64,000 bases of DNA. Source: Luidia sarsii (Eukaryota; Echinodermata; Asteroidea; Paxillosida; Luidiidae). The notes under the pieces are model-generated. The model was not told where the DNA came from. It made no database searches and saw nothing but the letters and a program-made list of their open reading frames with translations. The stretch covers positions 15,189,242 to 15,253,241 of the forward strand of contig OX465115.1 in assembly GCA_949987565.1 (NCBI GenBank), given 5' to 3'. Positions 46,401-57,200 of the stretch are shown in pieces. Position numbers and translations under genes: made by a program. Positions within the stretch are counted from its first letter, which is position 1; every line of letters starts with the position of its first letter.

Positions 46401-47658
46401 CTCCGTAGTAACACTCCACTATTCCATAATTTCATATTCATGAACACAACACTAATGATCCACCTATATGCCTTCCCCGAAAACTTGAATCGAATTTGAA
46501 TACCCTCATCATTGCAATCCTCATAAGCCATTACCAAGATAGACTACAAATAATTGATTCCCATTATTTGTTTTAGGGAGTATCAATGAAATGCGGCACA
46601 TGGACACTGCAGATTTCTGGCCGAAGCTGAGAGTAGCATTTACATTACGCTGTATGAAAACTCTGAAATAACCCACTTTTTTTTGCTCAAAAGGGAATTT
46701 TTGAGGGTACGACAAACTGAATGGAGAAATAAAGTAAAACAACTGGATCCTCAACTGGAGTTTCCAAATTTCTCCACAGATTTCTTCGGCACGGAGGAAC
46801 GGGACGTCACTACCAACCTTTTTGATGGACACGGAGAGCTCACGGCTCAGGTACAGCTTGAGGGAGGCAAGCTTGGTTGCCTCCAGCTCATCCATTGCAT
46901 CTAAGACCGCCGGCAAAAAAAATACCCAGACAGAGAAAGACATGCGTCAAAAACACAGGCAGAAGAAATCATCTGTCAAAGCTGATGTCTAGATGCTCGT
47001 ACTGTAGATTTCACAGACACTTACAATGCATCGTATTAAACATAACTTATAAGGCCAGATTGAAAAAAAAACATGTTTCTCATCCGGGTTTTGGAAAAGA
47101 AGGAGGAAGAGGGGATTTTTCTTTTCTATTTTTTATTTGTTTCAAGATGGCCGCCATTTTACAATTTCCTGCAACCGTTAGTGTTTGCAACTGTCCAACG
47201 ACACTTTTGTAATAAAAGGCAAGTTGGATGAGAGAACTTAACATTTTTACAGTGTCTTTTCACAAGTTAGTATTGTATTTTGCAACAATAAACAGTTTTA
47301 GATGCATTTGCTTTAACCACCAAAATCGGGATTTACAGGGTGACCAAAATAGGAATGTCCACATTTAGTGGGTCTGACGTATTGATCCTAAGCTCCTAGC
47401 AGTAGCAGGACCTTTCTCGAACCTTTGAGAAAGATCCTGCTAGGATCGAAACATCAGGCCCACTAAATTTTGAGATTTCCATTTTGGTAATTTTAGTCAG
47501 TAAGCAGTTTGCCTCATTTTGGTATAAAATAGGAATGGTTGGCAGCGATGCTAGCGCCAGTAGTGGGGGTGGGTCGGGAAGGGAAGGGAAGGGAAGGGAA
47601 GGGGGGTGGAAATCCTGCAGGAGGGTGAGGAGTAGAGCTCACCTCTTCTTCCGAACAT
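34422..47658 (-). CDS. RUN and Rubicon-homology domain protein, PLEKHM1-like, 16 coding exons
   Basis: Exons: 47658-47643, 46900-46818, 46204-46164, 45759-45681, 45157-45062, 44353-44203, 42382-42236, 42129-41194, 40631-40516, 39799-39695, 37928-37826, 37214-37092, 36589-36477, 36012-35881, 35271-35113, 34562-34422. Every junction is GT-AG with compatible phase; total 2541 bases, 846 aa. N-terminus: a RUN domain ([65 protein letters not shown]). Middle: about 400 disordered, acidic residues. C-terminus: Cys-rich Rubicon homology with metal-ligand pairs (CKGC, CYYCYEC, CALC, CLIC, CDSC, CPKC) and the [11 protein letters not shown] motif. EKGLDSQ...CSRPVG and the RUN match PLEKHM1, a Rab7/Arl8-linked late endosome-lysosome and autophagy adaptor. 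PLEKHM1's PH domains are missing. The exon 9 donor is the least certain junction. Confidence 0.88.
34665..35001 (-). repeat. Composite tRNA-like SINE, full copy in PLEKHM1-like intron 15
   Basis: Read on the minus strand: a unique 5' part (CCGAGCTGCTGTAGCCAGGT ... CTGGAGATATACGGCAGTTA), then a tRNA-like section with A box (TAGCTCAGATGGTAAGAG) and B box (AGATTCAAGTCC), then CCAGTCAAAGTTTTCTTTGCC and a T-rich end. Similar full copies: 45325-45612 and 59390-59668; truncated copies: 2220-2330, 4995-5035, 12440-12545, 42665-42765, 44690-44835 and 52655-52750. It is not a functional tRNA gene: the tRNA-like part is embedded and variable. Confidence 0.75.
35325..35670 (+). repeat. Second tRNA-derived repeat family, two adjacent partial copies
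   Basis: Words GGGCATCGGGCAAAGCACTG, GAGCACTCAGTG, CGAGCAGGGTAAACCCT, and the tRNA-like GCGGGAGTCGCGGGTTCAAA (B box GGTTCAAATCC) occur twice here. The best copy is 53440-53650; others are at 8398-8462, 40040-40078 and, in the opposite orientation, 43612-43712 and 53392-53460. Confidence 0.65.
36089..36462. repeat. Minisatellite of about 37 bp in PLEKHM1-like intron 13
   Basis: About ten units of GATAGACCATAATGTGCATG followed by GTTGATAGGTATGGT[TC]T, with two alternating variants (GACCATAA and GATGATAG/GACGATAA). It abuts exon 13: the last unit runs to within about 15 bases of the exon's donor at 36477. Confidence 0.8.
36653..36828. repeat. Fold-back element (GGGCCGATTTCACGAACGCT ends)
   Basis: The left arm GGGCCGATTTCACGAACGCT, then TTGCAATCATCGCAAA, pairs with the right arm TTTGTGATGATCGCAAAGCG, then TTTGTGAAATCAGCCCC. 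The inner arms CTAAGTCTGAAATCCATCGC and GTGATGGATTTCAGACTTAG also pair. Non-coding, in PLEKHM1-like intron 12. A related organisation (TTGATTTCACCAAACTC ... GGCTTTGTGAAATCCACCCC) lies at about 53680-53820. Confidence 0.65.
37991..38988. repeat. 1-kb minisatellite, 20-bp unit, in PLEKHM1-like intron 10
   Basis: About 50 units of GAGAAACTGAGATTAGTATA with variants GTAACTGAG, GATTCTGAG, TTAGCATAG and a shortened unit (GAAACTGAGAGAAACTGAGA). The variants recur in the same order several times (short unit, then GTAACT, then GATTCT, then TTAGCATA), so the array has a higher-order structure made by duplicating multi-unit blocks. It starts about 60 bases upstream, on the minus strand, of the exon 11 acceptor region. 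Confidence 0.9.
39695..42129 (-). other. Disordered linker block (exons 8-10) of the PLEKHM1-like gene
   Basis: The 936-base exon 8 is acidic and Ser/Pro/Glu-rich, with internally similar units ([24 protein letters not shown] and PEGPSHAGE), hinting at an old internal duplication, and two Glu runs. Exon 10 (39799-39695) contains ADFEVIPL, which fits a LC3-interacting motif. In PLEKHM1 the equivalent region holds PH domains and the LIR (WVNV); here no PH fold is recognisable. Exon 9 (40631-40516) ends at TGGG|GTAGGG; without that donor the frame would run into an intronic ATT repeat and stop. Confidence 0.65.
40078..40225. repeat. Fold-back repeat, near full length
   Basis: TATCCTAGCAGGACCTTTCT pairs with GAGAAAGGTCCTGCTAGGAT; the right half continues into the family tail TTTTAGTCAGTAAGCAGTTT. 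Same family as 17688-17846. Confidence 0.75.
45835..46150. repeat. GAGGAT/GAGGAA simple repeat in PLEKHM1-like intron 3
   Basis: A purine-rich array of GAT, GAG and GAA triplets (GAAGGATGAGGAGGAGGAGG and similar). The Glu/Asp-rich open frames across it are artefacts of composition; it lies between exons 4 and 3. Confidence 0.7.
47366..47512. repeat. Fold-back repeat, near full length
   Basis: TTTAGTGGGTCTGACGTATT, then GATCCTA, on the left pairs with AAGATCCTGCTAGGATCGAA, then ACATCAGGCCCACTAAA, on the right; the tail GTCAGTAAGCAGTTTGC is present. Same family as 17688-17846. Confidence 0.75.
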
Positions 47659-47934
47659 CTCGCCCAGACCGGCCTTCAGTGGCTCAGGCTGTGGCTGGAT
47701 CCAATGGCCATCACAGGAACAGTCGGTCTACGGAACGCAGACGCCGCCACGCAAGTGCCTGCCACGCAAACCATGGCTCAGCAAGATGACGTCAAAACAC
47801 CTTCGGGTCTTGGCCTGACACCAGTCTGCTCTCAATCTCTTTATCTCCAGTTTCCAGTTGTAGGCCTGATGACCACCACAATAAATGAAAATAAATATTT
47901 TTGACAGTGTTTTCTTTCATATCAGCATTATCAG

Positions 47935-48175
47935 CACTGATTTCACCAAAACTAACCACTGAACGTTCCGACCAAACAAATATGTTTTGTTGCTGGTACA
48001 TGTATCTAGACGAAAATTTCGTGCGAGTTTCATTTCTGAACTCCGTCTAGGTTCTTGAGAACAAAATAAACAATTTACGCACTTGAGTACTTCACCATAG
48101 AGTTGTGCGATAGAAATACGGCCAGTTTGACATCTATACCCATGATGCTTTGCGAACGTCGAAAAGGTTTATCCA
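47935..48175. repeat. Dispersed repeat, copy 2 (first copy 16375-16618)
   Basis: Similar over its whole length to 16375-16618 and in the same orientation; ends at CGAAAAGGTTTAT. It is in the first, non-coding part of the PLEKHM1-like gene. Confidence 0.7.
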
Positions 48176-48184
48176 TATGGTCTA

Positions 48185-48292
48185 TCAAATAATTATAGCC
48201 TAGTACTAGTACAGTACTAATACTAGTACTAGTAGTACTAGTTGTACTACTAGTACTAGTAGTAGTAGTAGTACTAGTACTAGTAGTATTAA
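48185..48292. repeat. (TAGTAC)n simple repeat
   Basis: Alternating TACTAG and TAGTAC words over about 100 bases. The sequence is self-complementary in many registers and therefore palindrome-rich. Confidence 0.7.
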
Positions 48293-48812
48293 TTATACTC
48301 ATTTATTTAAGGCACTTTGCCTTTGAGAAAGGTCCTGCTAGGATCAAAATGTCAGGCCCTCTAATTTTTGAGATTTATAAAAATTATACTCTTTTCTATA
48401 CTCTATTAAATTTTACTTTATAGGTGATTATTTCAAATTAATAATCAATATAATGTGGTTAGACTTTTGAAATTTTCGAATTTAAAAAAGGGTGACTTAT
48501 CGGGTCCAAGTTACTCGGACTAGTCAGACTTTAGTAACATACTTCTTTGCAAGAGAGTGTCTGCACTCTGTGGTCTTTGGGAGAAATCAGCCACCTTTTT
48601 TTATGTAACGTGAAAAAAACCCCGTTAATATACTTACGTGAAATTAACGCTGTTAAAAGGGCGGAGAAACAAGGAAGAAATTACGAACATCCATAAAACA
48701 CTTCCAACCTACACGGCAAAATACAATTTCACCCACGTACAAAATACATTACAATTACAATTATTTACATGACGATAACCCGCACCCAGTGATACGATTT
48801 TATGGCTCTTAC

Positions 48813-48910
48813 CTTGGAAATTCCACCGATACTCTGCTTACTCGCTGCCGTTCTATCGGCTGAAATGGGAGAGTTTCCTACTTCCTTCTATCTCAGTGTG
48901 CGAGGATTTC
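48813..48910 (-). promoter_or_regulatory. Candidate 5' UTR exon and promoter of the PLEKHM1-like gene
   Basis: On the minus strand a strong donor, TTTCCAAG|GTAAGAGCC, ends at 48813, preceded by non-coding, CpG-bearing sequence (AACGGCAGCGAGTAAGCAGA). The next acceptor could be CCGTAG| at 47728, before the exon containing the proposed start ATG. Inferred from splice signals and position. Confidence 0.4.
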
Positions 48911-51900
48911 CACCGAAGACTTCGAGTAAAAAAGTTAGCTAAGTGACAGGATTAGCGTTCAGTGTCCACACACTGTCATGGGATTATTTTTATGGAGACT
49001 TTGCGCAGTGAGGGGTAAGTGCGCCCTCATGCGTCGAGGTGGAGATGATGCAAGACTTGTCGTAGTCTTTCTTTCAAGACGCAGAGTTGTCTTCCTCGCC
49101 TCCCTGCATAAGCGCCCTCGTGCGACACAGAGAAGCTTGCTTAAAGGGGTGCTACAATAGACATAATATTAACACTTAAATCCATGCTTCAGAAGTAACA
49201 GAACTGTTTTGCAATGTTGCTAATTAATAATCAAGCTGTTCAATCACTCGTTCTGGGGGTGTTGAACGTTTTCAGATTTATGCTAATGTAAAAATGAGAA
49301 TTTCAATATTCTTGAGCAAATTATTTTGTGCTGTCATCACAGAATCATGCACCAGAAACCAATTTGTTTCTGTACAAAAGTTTATGAAAAATTCTGGTTT
49401 TTCCTGCAGACCTATCCCTAAACCTGTTGATTTACTGCAAAAATGTATGCTTCATAATCATTCAGTGAAGGAGTTTTTCATCAAACCTAATCCAGAGGGA
49501 TAATTTGCAGTTTGAAAGTTAATGTTTTTCTAAAGCTTTTTAAACTGTGGGTTCCTGACACAACCTTACAGTAGTGCCCTCGTTTTCATGAGGATATTTT
49601 TAAAGCTAAAAAAGCAGACCTTGACTGTGATATTTATTGCAGAGATCCTTAAAAACAAATCGTTTCGCTATCCCACAGCATTTTTTCAAAGAAACTGAGA
49701 CGAAAATAAAACAACTATTTAAGAAACTCACTCATTGGAATTCCTTGTCTTTTTTTAATAATAGAAACAAAATCCTAGTTGATGATTAAGCATAAATACA
49801 GTAATGTTACATCATTAGAGAAAAAAAAATAACTGGGCAAAATAATTGACTATTCATTTGCATAAACAAGACCTCCGTACTTTTTTTTAAAAAACACCTT
49901 GGCCGTGTCTGAATATTATGGCTGCGGCTAGAAGTAACACGCAACCCTATGAGAACTGGTTGCAGCCGCTCACTGATGATTTCCATAGACTCATGTGTAC
50001 TTTCGAGCCGTAGCCAATGAATTCGGACGCAGCCTTGGTGACAACCAGACCATCTTGTGATGAGCCGATTCTTAAACAAGAAAAAAAACCTGAGGGACAA
50101 AATTGACCCCCTCACAATTCACAAAGTTTAGAAAGCAAGAACTGCACCAATGCCCTAATGAAAAACCGAAAAGTAAAAAAAAAAATATATAAATAAATGT
50201 ACTGGCTGGTTTCCTTAGTAATGCTTGTTTAATTTCAAAGGTTCCTCTTGTATGTGAAATGGAAAACAAAACAAAAACATGTTGAATGAAATTTAAAACA
50301 AAGTATCTGAATGTTTACTGGCACAACTCAAAAAGTTCAGGGTTGGACAAGGAATAACTTTCTGTATCAACTCAAAAATGCAGAAATGAATCAGAATATG
50401 AGAACATGAACCATTTCTCGCACAGCCTTTTCCTTTTCAGAGTGACTGAAAGTTGAAATTTGCTAATTGGAAACTTGGTATTTAACCTTAAACTCAAAAT
50501 AAAAGAACATCTTGTGGTATATATCCCTTCTCATAATTTGACACGAGTGTGGCTTATTTTCACAGAGGCATAGTAACAAGCACCGGGCCGTTATTCTTTT
50601 GAAACAAGACATTCAGGCTCTGATCCTGAACAAAGAGACCAATGATACTAGAACTAGGATTTGCAGACAAAATCTTAAGAACAAGGTGATGTTTCCTTCC
50701 ATAAAAGGAATAATTAACCCGCATTAAACACAAATGTAAACACATTTTCTTAAAAAAAGGGTCCAGACCTAAACAACAATACTGGAACATCAAACCAAAA
50801 GTTCATCAACGCTCAACACAAATTCATTGAAACCAATTAGGATTTTTTTTGGTGGAAGAGGGTCAAGTGGAGAAGAGACTTCTGAGCATGCTCAGTGACC
50901 TCGCAAGTCGTAACATGGAGTGAACTGGGAAGTGTGAGAAAAGTTTGAAACCAAGTTTGGGCTTCAAAGTAAATTCGCCTCAAATGGTTTAACAGTGCTT
51001 GCTTGGGGAAATTTTTGTATTTTTATTTTTTGTTGGCGGGGGGGGGGGGGGGGGGTTCTCCAAAATGTGAACCGTGCACTAACGATAAAAACTACTATTG
51101 TGGACCAAACATTCTTCAATTTGATTACAAGTGAAAGGGTCATAACAGGTTGGGGTTAAACGTTTTTTTTTCCCAAGCACAAAAAATATCCACGCTGCAT
51201 AGCATCAAGCAAGTTGAACCACTTAACGCAAGGATCTCCAAATTGTGTCCGACTGAGAAAACAAACATGCAGCTTTGGCAGGATTCAAAGTTCTGAAGCC
51301 CAACTTTTAATTTATAGTGGAGAAGTCTGAATGACGTGACACAGAGAGTAAGTTGACAAGATTATTTTAGAGTATTTTATCTAATAGAGGGGAGACTGTT
51401 AGTTAACCTGCCACCTAGAGTAGATATATGTTAGGCCTACAATAGTCACACGACTTGACAAATGGATCTTAGCAGCCGGCTTCAATCAATAACAAAATAT
51501 GAAAATTAATCAAAGGGTTTATGTACAATCTTTAAAAAACAAATGGAACCCTGATCAAATGGAACAATTACAATCGCATAAATCATCTCTCTGTCCGGCT
51601 CTCTGTGTCCACCTCTCTATGGAGCTCTGTCGATATCTATGACCAATCTCGACGGAGGAACTTTGAGGACAAAAGGGAAAAGAACCTGTACAATCTCATT
51701 TTCTATTGTACACGAATATTTGTAGACTTTTGTCGGTAGACATTAAAACAAAATGTAGATTTGGAATCCCGGGGAACAATCTTTCCAAAATTAGTTATAA
51801 AACAGCACCCTCTTTTGCAAAAACGAATTGATAAAAAATAATTTCAACAAAAAAACTAAATGTACAAATCAAAATTATGACAACAAAAGTCTGATTTTAA

Positions 51901-54009
51901 CCCCCCAAAATATTCCCCGGTGTTTTTTCAGCTTCTTGGATTTCAGCTCCTTGCCAAACGTTTTGACAACACTCAAACCTTGATACCTACAAATATTTAC
52001 GGAGCAAGAAACCAGCTTCCCCATTGCATCATTGAGGCTGAAGCAGAGCGAGAAAATCATCAACCAAAACGAGAAAGTCGTCGAAAGTCTTACACAAGAA
52101 AAATAGCGAAAAGAATAGCACTTAAAGAGTTACATTTGGTACACTGTAATCGTAAACAAATGTCCGCCAATAAGTACGTCTACTTTACTGTATATTTACC
52201 GCTTCTGATAATAAAAAAAGCACGCCGTTACAAAAGTGAATACACAAGCTTTAAATATAATGTAGTTATAATATCATAGGCAGACCGATGGGATGAGTAA
52301 CTGTTGCTTTTAAGGTACATCGTATATAAAAGAACCCCTTTAAAATGTACAAGTTAAACTATTATCTTTAAAAAAAAGAAATTGTTACTCGGTAGTGCAT
52401 ATCAGCAATCGTTACTCGGAAGTGCATATCATGATGTCAGCAATGGGATTGCTGAGACTGAGAGGTTTAAGCAATCACGCCGGCTCGAGTCAGTTGGAAA
52501 CTGTACAGATTGTCTACATGGAATTGTTTGAAACTTGGAGAGATTCTTGAAATGTTGGTTTGAGCAAACTGCTCGCTTATCTACCGATTGCGGTTATGCA
52601 TACATTGTATATATACCTTCTTTTCTTTCTCCAATGATATATATTTTAGTCAAACAAATAATGGAAAAACTAACTGGGAACTTCTAAACAATTTCTTTTT
52701 AAAAAAAATGGCAAAGAAAACTTTGACTGGAACGGGATTTAAACCCAGTTCAGTCAATATTTTCTTTGCCTTTTTTTTTCTCGAAATTGAATCATACTTT
52801 CCCCATAATTATAGAATCGTTATAGTTATTGAAAGAGCCCATTCTCTCGTCACGAGAGTGAAGTACAAATTGTACAGTACATTGGCAAGACCACATTGCA
52901 TAGATGGAAGAACGAAGGCTTTCGAAAAATTTATTTCTCTGTCTCTAATTTTTGTACACCTTTCCTTGTTTACTCTCCGAAACGCTGTCTACACCTCGCT
53001 TACGAAAAACCATGTCTCTGAAAAATTTGAACTGGTGCCGTCATCTCCTAAGATACTTATTGCAACGCTGTCTTTACACGCCAGTCATGGCCAGGGTAGG
53101 ATTCTCACCATGGTAGTAATTAATTAATTAATTATCCCGCTTGAACACACACGCTTGTTCTAAGCATGTGTAAATATTTGTTAACACTGTTCCTCTATGA
53201 ATGTTTAAAAGTAATTAAAAAAAAAAATTATCAACACTGGTAGCCAAGCACACTTTCCAACCACCATTTTCTGTAAAAAAAAATATTCAGCCTCAGTTGA
53301 GACAATTTATGGTTTAATAGTACGAGTCGAATTCTGCTTGATATTGGATCTCTTTTGATCTATCCTTCTAAGCCCAAGACTGAAGTCATTCAATAAGGGT
53401 TTACCCTGCTCGATGTTATAAGCACTGAGTGCCCAGTGCTTTGCCCGATGCCTGATGAAAAAAGCTTGGTGGTCAAGTGGTTATCAAAGACTCAAATGCG
53501 GGAGTCGCGGGTTCGATTCCCGCCTGAGCTGCCTGGATTTTGTTCATTTGGCATCGGGCAAAGCACTGAGCACTCAGTGTTTATCAGGTCGAGCAGGGCA
53601 AACCCTCATTGAATTACATTCTCCTCGGCGCAAACATCATATCTATAAAGACTTAGGTCGACTGCACAGATGTGGATCCAGGGGTTGATTTCACCAAACT
53701 CGACGATGAACTCGACGATGCACAGAAACCATACGGCTTAACCCAACTTAGGACGGGTTATCCATCATAAGTTTGAGTTACGATTCATCATAAGGGCAGG
53801 CTTTGTGAAATCCACCCCAGGCATCTGCAAGCTGGTTCCCTTACCGGATGCCCACTCTTTTGGATGGAATGGCGGGGAACCAGCGGCTGGATAACTGATC
53901 TCTGTAAGGATGAGGGTCTTGGGGCGGGTGCTGGGGTTTTGGATGGGGTGATGGGGGGGGGAGGGTGGGGTGAAGAAGGGGGGAGGGGAACCTAGTGGCC
54001 TTCTCCCTC
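48911..54009. other. AT-rich region between the PLEKHM1-like 5' end and the ACK 3' end
   Basis: No supported gene. Part is probably the ACK-like 3' UTR, since it follows the stop at 54010 on the minus strand. It contains an 18-base G run (51038-51055), a tRNA-like SINE piece (52655-52750), an ATTAATTAATTA run (about 53117) and the second tRNA-derived repeat family (53392-53650). Open frames at 51920-52279 and 52588-53127 have no recognisable motif and cross repeat sequence. Confidence 0.35.
53392..53650 (+). repeat. Second tRNA-derived SINE-like repeat, best copy, with an inverted partial copy before it
   Basis: 53460-53535 folds roughly like a tRNA: A-box-like GGTGGTCAAGTGGTTATC and B box GGTTCGATTCC within GCGGGAGTCGCGGGTTCGAT. 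It continues with GGCATCGGGCAAAGCACTGA and CGAGCAGGGCAAACCCTCAT. 53392-53460 is a partial copy of the tail in the opposite orientation. No clean tRNA acceptor stem is present, so it is a tRNA-derived repeat, not a tRNA gene. Confidence 0.65.
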
Positions 54010-54216
54010 TCACAGGCTGATGCTGCTCTCAGGCACCTCGCCAAGGATCTGGTCGGCCGTCTCCAGGTCCCAGTCGGCTTCCTCCAGGGCGCGGTGGCAG
54101 GTCGCCTCCTCCAGCAGAAGCAGCCGGCTCAGGTAGCGCACCTTGAGCAGCTTGACCGAGACCGGGACGTTCCACAAGTTGCTCCTCAGCACCTGAGCGC
54201 ACTCCTCCTCGCTGAC
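54010..54216 (-). other. UBA-like C-terminal exon of the ACK-like gene
   Basis: 69 codons with two related helix sets, EEECAQVLRSNLWNVPVSVK and EEATCHRALEEADWDLETAD, each with the Cys...Leu...Trp pattern seen in the paired C-terminal helices of vertebrate TNK2. In TNK2 this region binds ubiquitin and takes part in its own and EGFR degradation. The protein ends QILGEVPESSISL. Confidence 0.8.
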
Positions 54217-57200
54217 CTGCAGAGAGGCGAAGGACGAGGCAGAGGAGGAGAGGATGGAGGAGAAGAGAGAGGAGAAGAGAGAGGAGAAGGAGAGAGAGGA
54301 GAAGGAGAGAGAGGAGAAGTAGGAGGAGGAGGAGGAGGAGGAGGAGACAGAGGAGGAGACAGAGGATGAGGAGATACAGGAGGAGAGAGCAGTGAAGGAA
54401 TAGGCAGAGGAGGAGAAGGAGGAGGAGGAGACAGAGGAGGAGACAGAGGAGGAGACAGAGGATGAGGAGAAGACATATAGGACAGCGTCGACAACAAGAA
54501 AGAGGAAGAAGATGAGGTGGGGGAAGAGTGCAAGTAAAGGACAAGAAAATAAAGAGTATGGGTGAAAATGCTGTGATGTACCCAAGCAAGTACGGAAAAC
54601 AGAGACATTTCAACAAGTATAAAGCTTGAATCGGTGTACAAGAACAAGCACTACATCACTTCATCGAGTCTCTTCGTACAGTTAATGGACAATAAGACTG
54701 AAGGAGGAAGGGAGGGGGAAGGGAAGGGGTGTCGGCATCTTGCATCCGTCTCACCTCATTGGGGAGTTCCCGCTTGACCGTCAGGACGTCCAGAGCCTTC
54801 TGCGGTCCCCCGTCCGGCGATTTCATGGCCTCTGCCATGGCGGTCGTCGTCGTCGGTGCCCCGCTGCGTCTCTCCAGCCCTCTGGTCTGGCTGGTCCCCG
54901 GTGCCTGTCGGTGACTCATGTCGATGTAGTCGGCCGAAGACGGGGAAACAGCGGCGGCAGGGGGGCTGGGACGGGAGTGCAGCGAGGGCGAGGCCTGGTA
55001 ACCGTGGGAGAAGGCGGCGGCGGGCGTGGGGAGAGGCGGAGGGTCTTTGGGCCTGGAGGGGTGATGGGCCTGAGGTCGGGGTGAGTCGTACATATAGCTG
55101 ACGCCCCCACCTGAAAAAATAAAAATTAAAAAATAAAAGAATAAACACAGGATGGGATAGATACAAGACATCAGAATCGATACACGATGCAGAACATTTG
55201 CGACTGGCTAGGCAAAAAAGTCCCTTAGGTCTCAACTAAAATAATTTCTAAAAATAATTTCGAAAATAATTTTCTCTGCCTTTGAGAAAGGTCCTGCTAG
55301 GATCGAAACGTCAGGCCCACTAAAATTTAAGATAAAAAAAAATAAAAATTCTAAACTAAGATATTTTGCCTCTCCCTCCCGGACCTCCTTACCTGGCGGT
55401 GAGGTGTAGGTCCTCGCCAGGACGTCCGTCAGGCTCTCCGCCTCCTTCAGACCCGCCTCCCCGTCTCCGAGGCCGTTTGCGCCGCGCGTCGCCTTGCGCT
55501 CCATCCGGTCGAGGCTCTTGGTGGCGGAGCCGGACCGGCGCCCCTCCTGGATCTGCTCGAGGCTCTCCGAGGGTCGGGTGGTGGCCAGGGTGCCGCGCCG
55601 CTCCCAGGTGGGCGCCTTGGCGGACGGGGAGGAGCCGGAGGAGAGGCTACGGCGGGGGATGGAGTGGGCGCTGTGGCTGCGGGTCAGGACGGCCGGCTGA
55701 TCGTCGTCCGACGATGAGGCGGCCGGCGGCAGGGGAGGAGCGGGTCTAGGGGGCAGCTCTCGCACGGCGAGAGGGACGGCCCTCTCCGGGAGGGTCTGGG
55801 GGCTCCGCGTTGTCGCGGCGGCGTCGGTGGGGGTCTCGGCCGGTTTCTGGGGCCTCATGATCTCGTACTCGGCCTCACGGATCGGGGGGCCGACGTGGGC
55901 TTGGGCGCGAGACGCCGGATCAATGAGGAGGGTGCTATGGCCGACGACCGTGGAGGAGGGGATCCTGTGGTCCAGGCTGCTAAGCGGGACTTGGGCTCTG
56001 CGAGGGATCTCTTTGGGATCGTGGAAGGGCACGGGGGGCAACGGTGGGAGCCTGCTGGGCAGATCGCTCAGGTCATCGTCGTCCTCGTCCTCCTCGTTCC
56101 CCTGGTAACGGTGGCCGTTGGGGAAGCGGCAGACCACGTATTCGTCATCGTCGTTGTCGTCTGTGGCGCTGTCGTCATCACTGCGAGGGTCATCAAGCTC
56201 GGTGGCCGACATCCGTTGCACCAGCTGGCGGATCCCTTGCGGGGAGGCCCGCACCAGGTTCCCCATGTCGTCCGGCCGGTCCCCAGCGTCCAGGGACTGG
56301 CTGGTCAGCAGAGGGGCGCGGCGGAAGGGGTTACCGGTGCCAGGGCTCCTCCGCTCAGGCACCTGGGGTACCACATCTATGGTGTGGCCACGGATCAGCG
56401 GCTTGCTCCTGCCGGAGGACGGCGGCGGGTTCGAGTCCACCGTCGGGCCGTTGGCACGCCCGAGAGTCGGCGGAGGGGCGTAACGCTCCTCCTCCTCTTC
56501 CTCCTCGCTGTCCGCATCCATCGTACGAGCACGGCGACGGGACAGACGGCCAAAGTCGGCCAGATCCACTCGCTCTACCTCCTCGCCGGATGCCACGGAC
56601 TTGGGCCGCGCCTGGGCCCAACCGGGGGTCAACTCGTGGCCGGCGGTCAATGCCGTCGGACTCTTGGGCGACTGGCTGAAGTTACTGCTGTCGTCTCGGC
56701 GGTGGTGATGACTGCGGTGGTGGTGGTCTGAGGAACCTACTCGCGGGGGAAGCGGTGGTTGCTGCTGTGGTGGCGGGGTTGTGGTGGTTGTTGTTGTTGA
56801 TGGTGATGATGATGATGGTGATGCTATTGATGGTTGTAATGGTGGAGGGAGGAAGGCGTGCTTGGCTGTGTTTCTGTTAGTCTGGGGGGAGGAAGGAAGG
56901 GTGGGCCAAGAAGAGAGCCAGGATTTGGGGGTTGGGAGGGGGTTGGGAGAGGGTGGGGAGGGGAGACAAAAAACCAAAGACAAACAAAGTTTGACAGATT
57001 AGACAACTCGTGCCATTAAAACGAGAGGTTAACGGAAACAAACAAAAAATGTGTCAACATAAATTTCTGTCTATTTTCAGTATAAGAAAAAAACAATTCA
57101 GGATGTTTGAAACAAGTCCCAACATGCACTTTTAGTCAGCAAAATCATTCACAAAATTCTCTAAAAAAAATCCCAAAATCAAAAACAACGTTCAGAATTT

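Larger units (their letters stand above)
42236..47658 (-). other. RUN-domain block (exons 1-7) of the PLEKHM1-like gene
   Basis: Seven exons encode about 204 aa, starting [20 protein letters not shown]; the first ATG in the transcript model sits on an exon (47727-47643) that ends in the donor AGAAGAG|GTGAGC. The frame is open upstream of this ATG back to the exon acceptor, so a few more residues are possible. Exon 3 is only 41 bases ([13 protein letters not shown]). In human PLEKHM1 this domain binds Arl8, and the helices with [13 protein letters not shown] and [11 protein letters not shown] are the conserved core. The first-exon choice is inferred from splice phase and homology. Confidence 0.8.

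Noticed and set aside
51920..52279. 119-codon plus-strand frame
   Set aside because: No family motif, no splice or poly-A context that fits, AT-rich codon use identical to the flanks.
53460..53535. Possible tRNA gene
   Set aside because: A and B boxes are present, but the acceptor stem does not pair and the same unit recurs as a repeat with a shared tail; a tRNA-derived SINE is the better reading.
54010..54616. Extended minus-strand frames of 191-195 codons upstream of the last ACK exon
   Set aside because: Upstream of 54216 they translate the GAGGAG intronic array into Ser or Leu runs; the acceptor CTGCAG|GTCAGC marks the true exon start.
55895..56731. 278-codon plus-strand frame opposite the ACK tail exon
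   Set aside because: The minus frame has matching splice sites and joins an ACK-type C-terminus; the plus frame is a GC-driven shadow.
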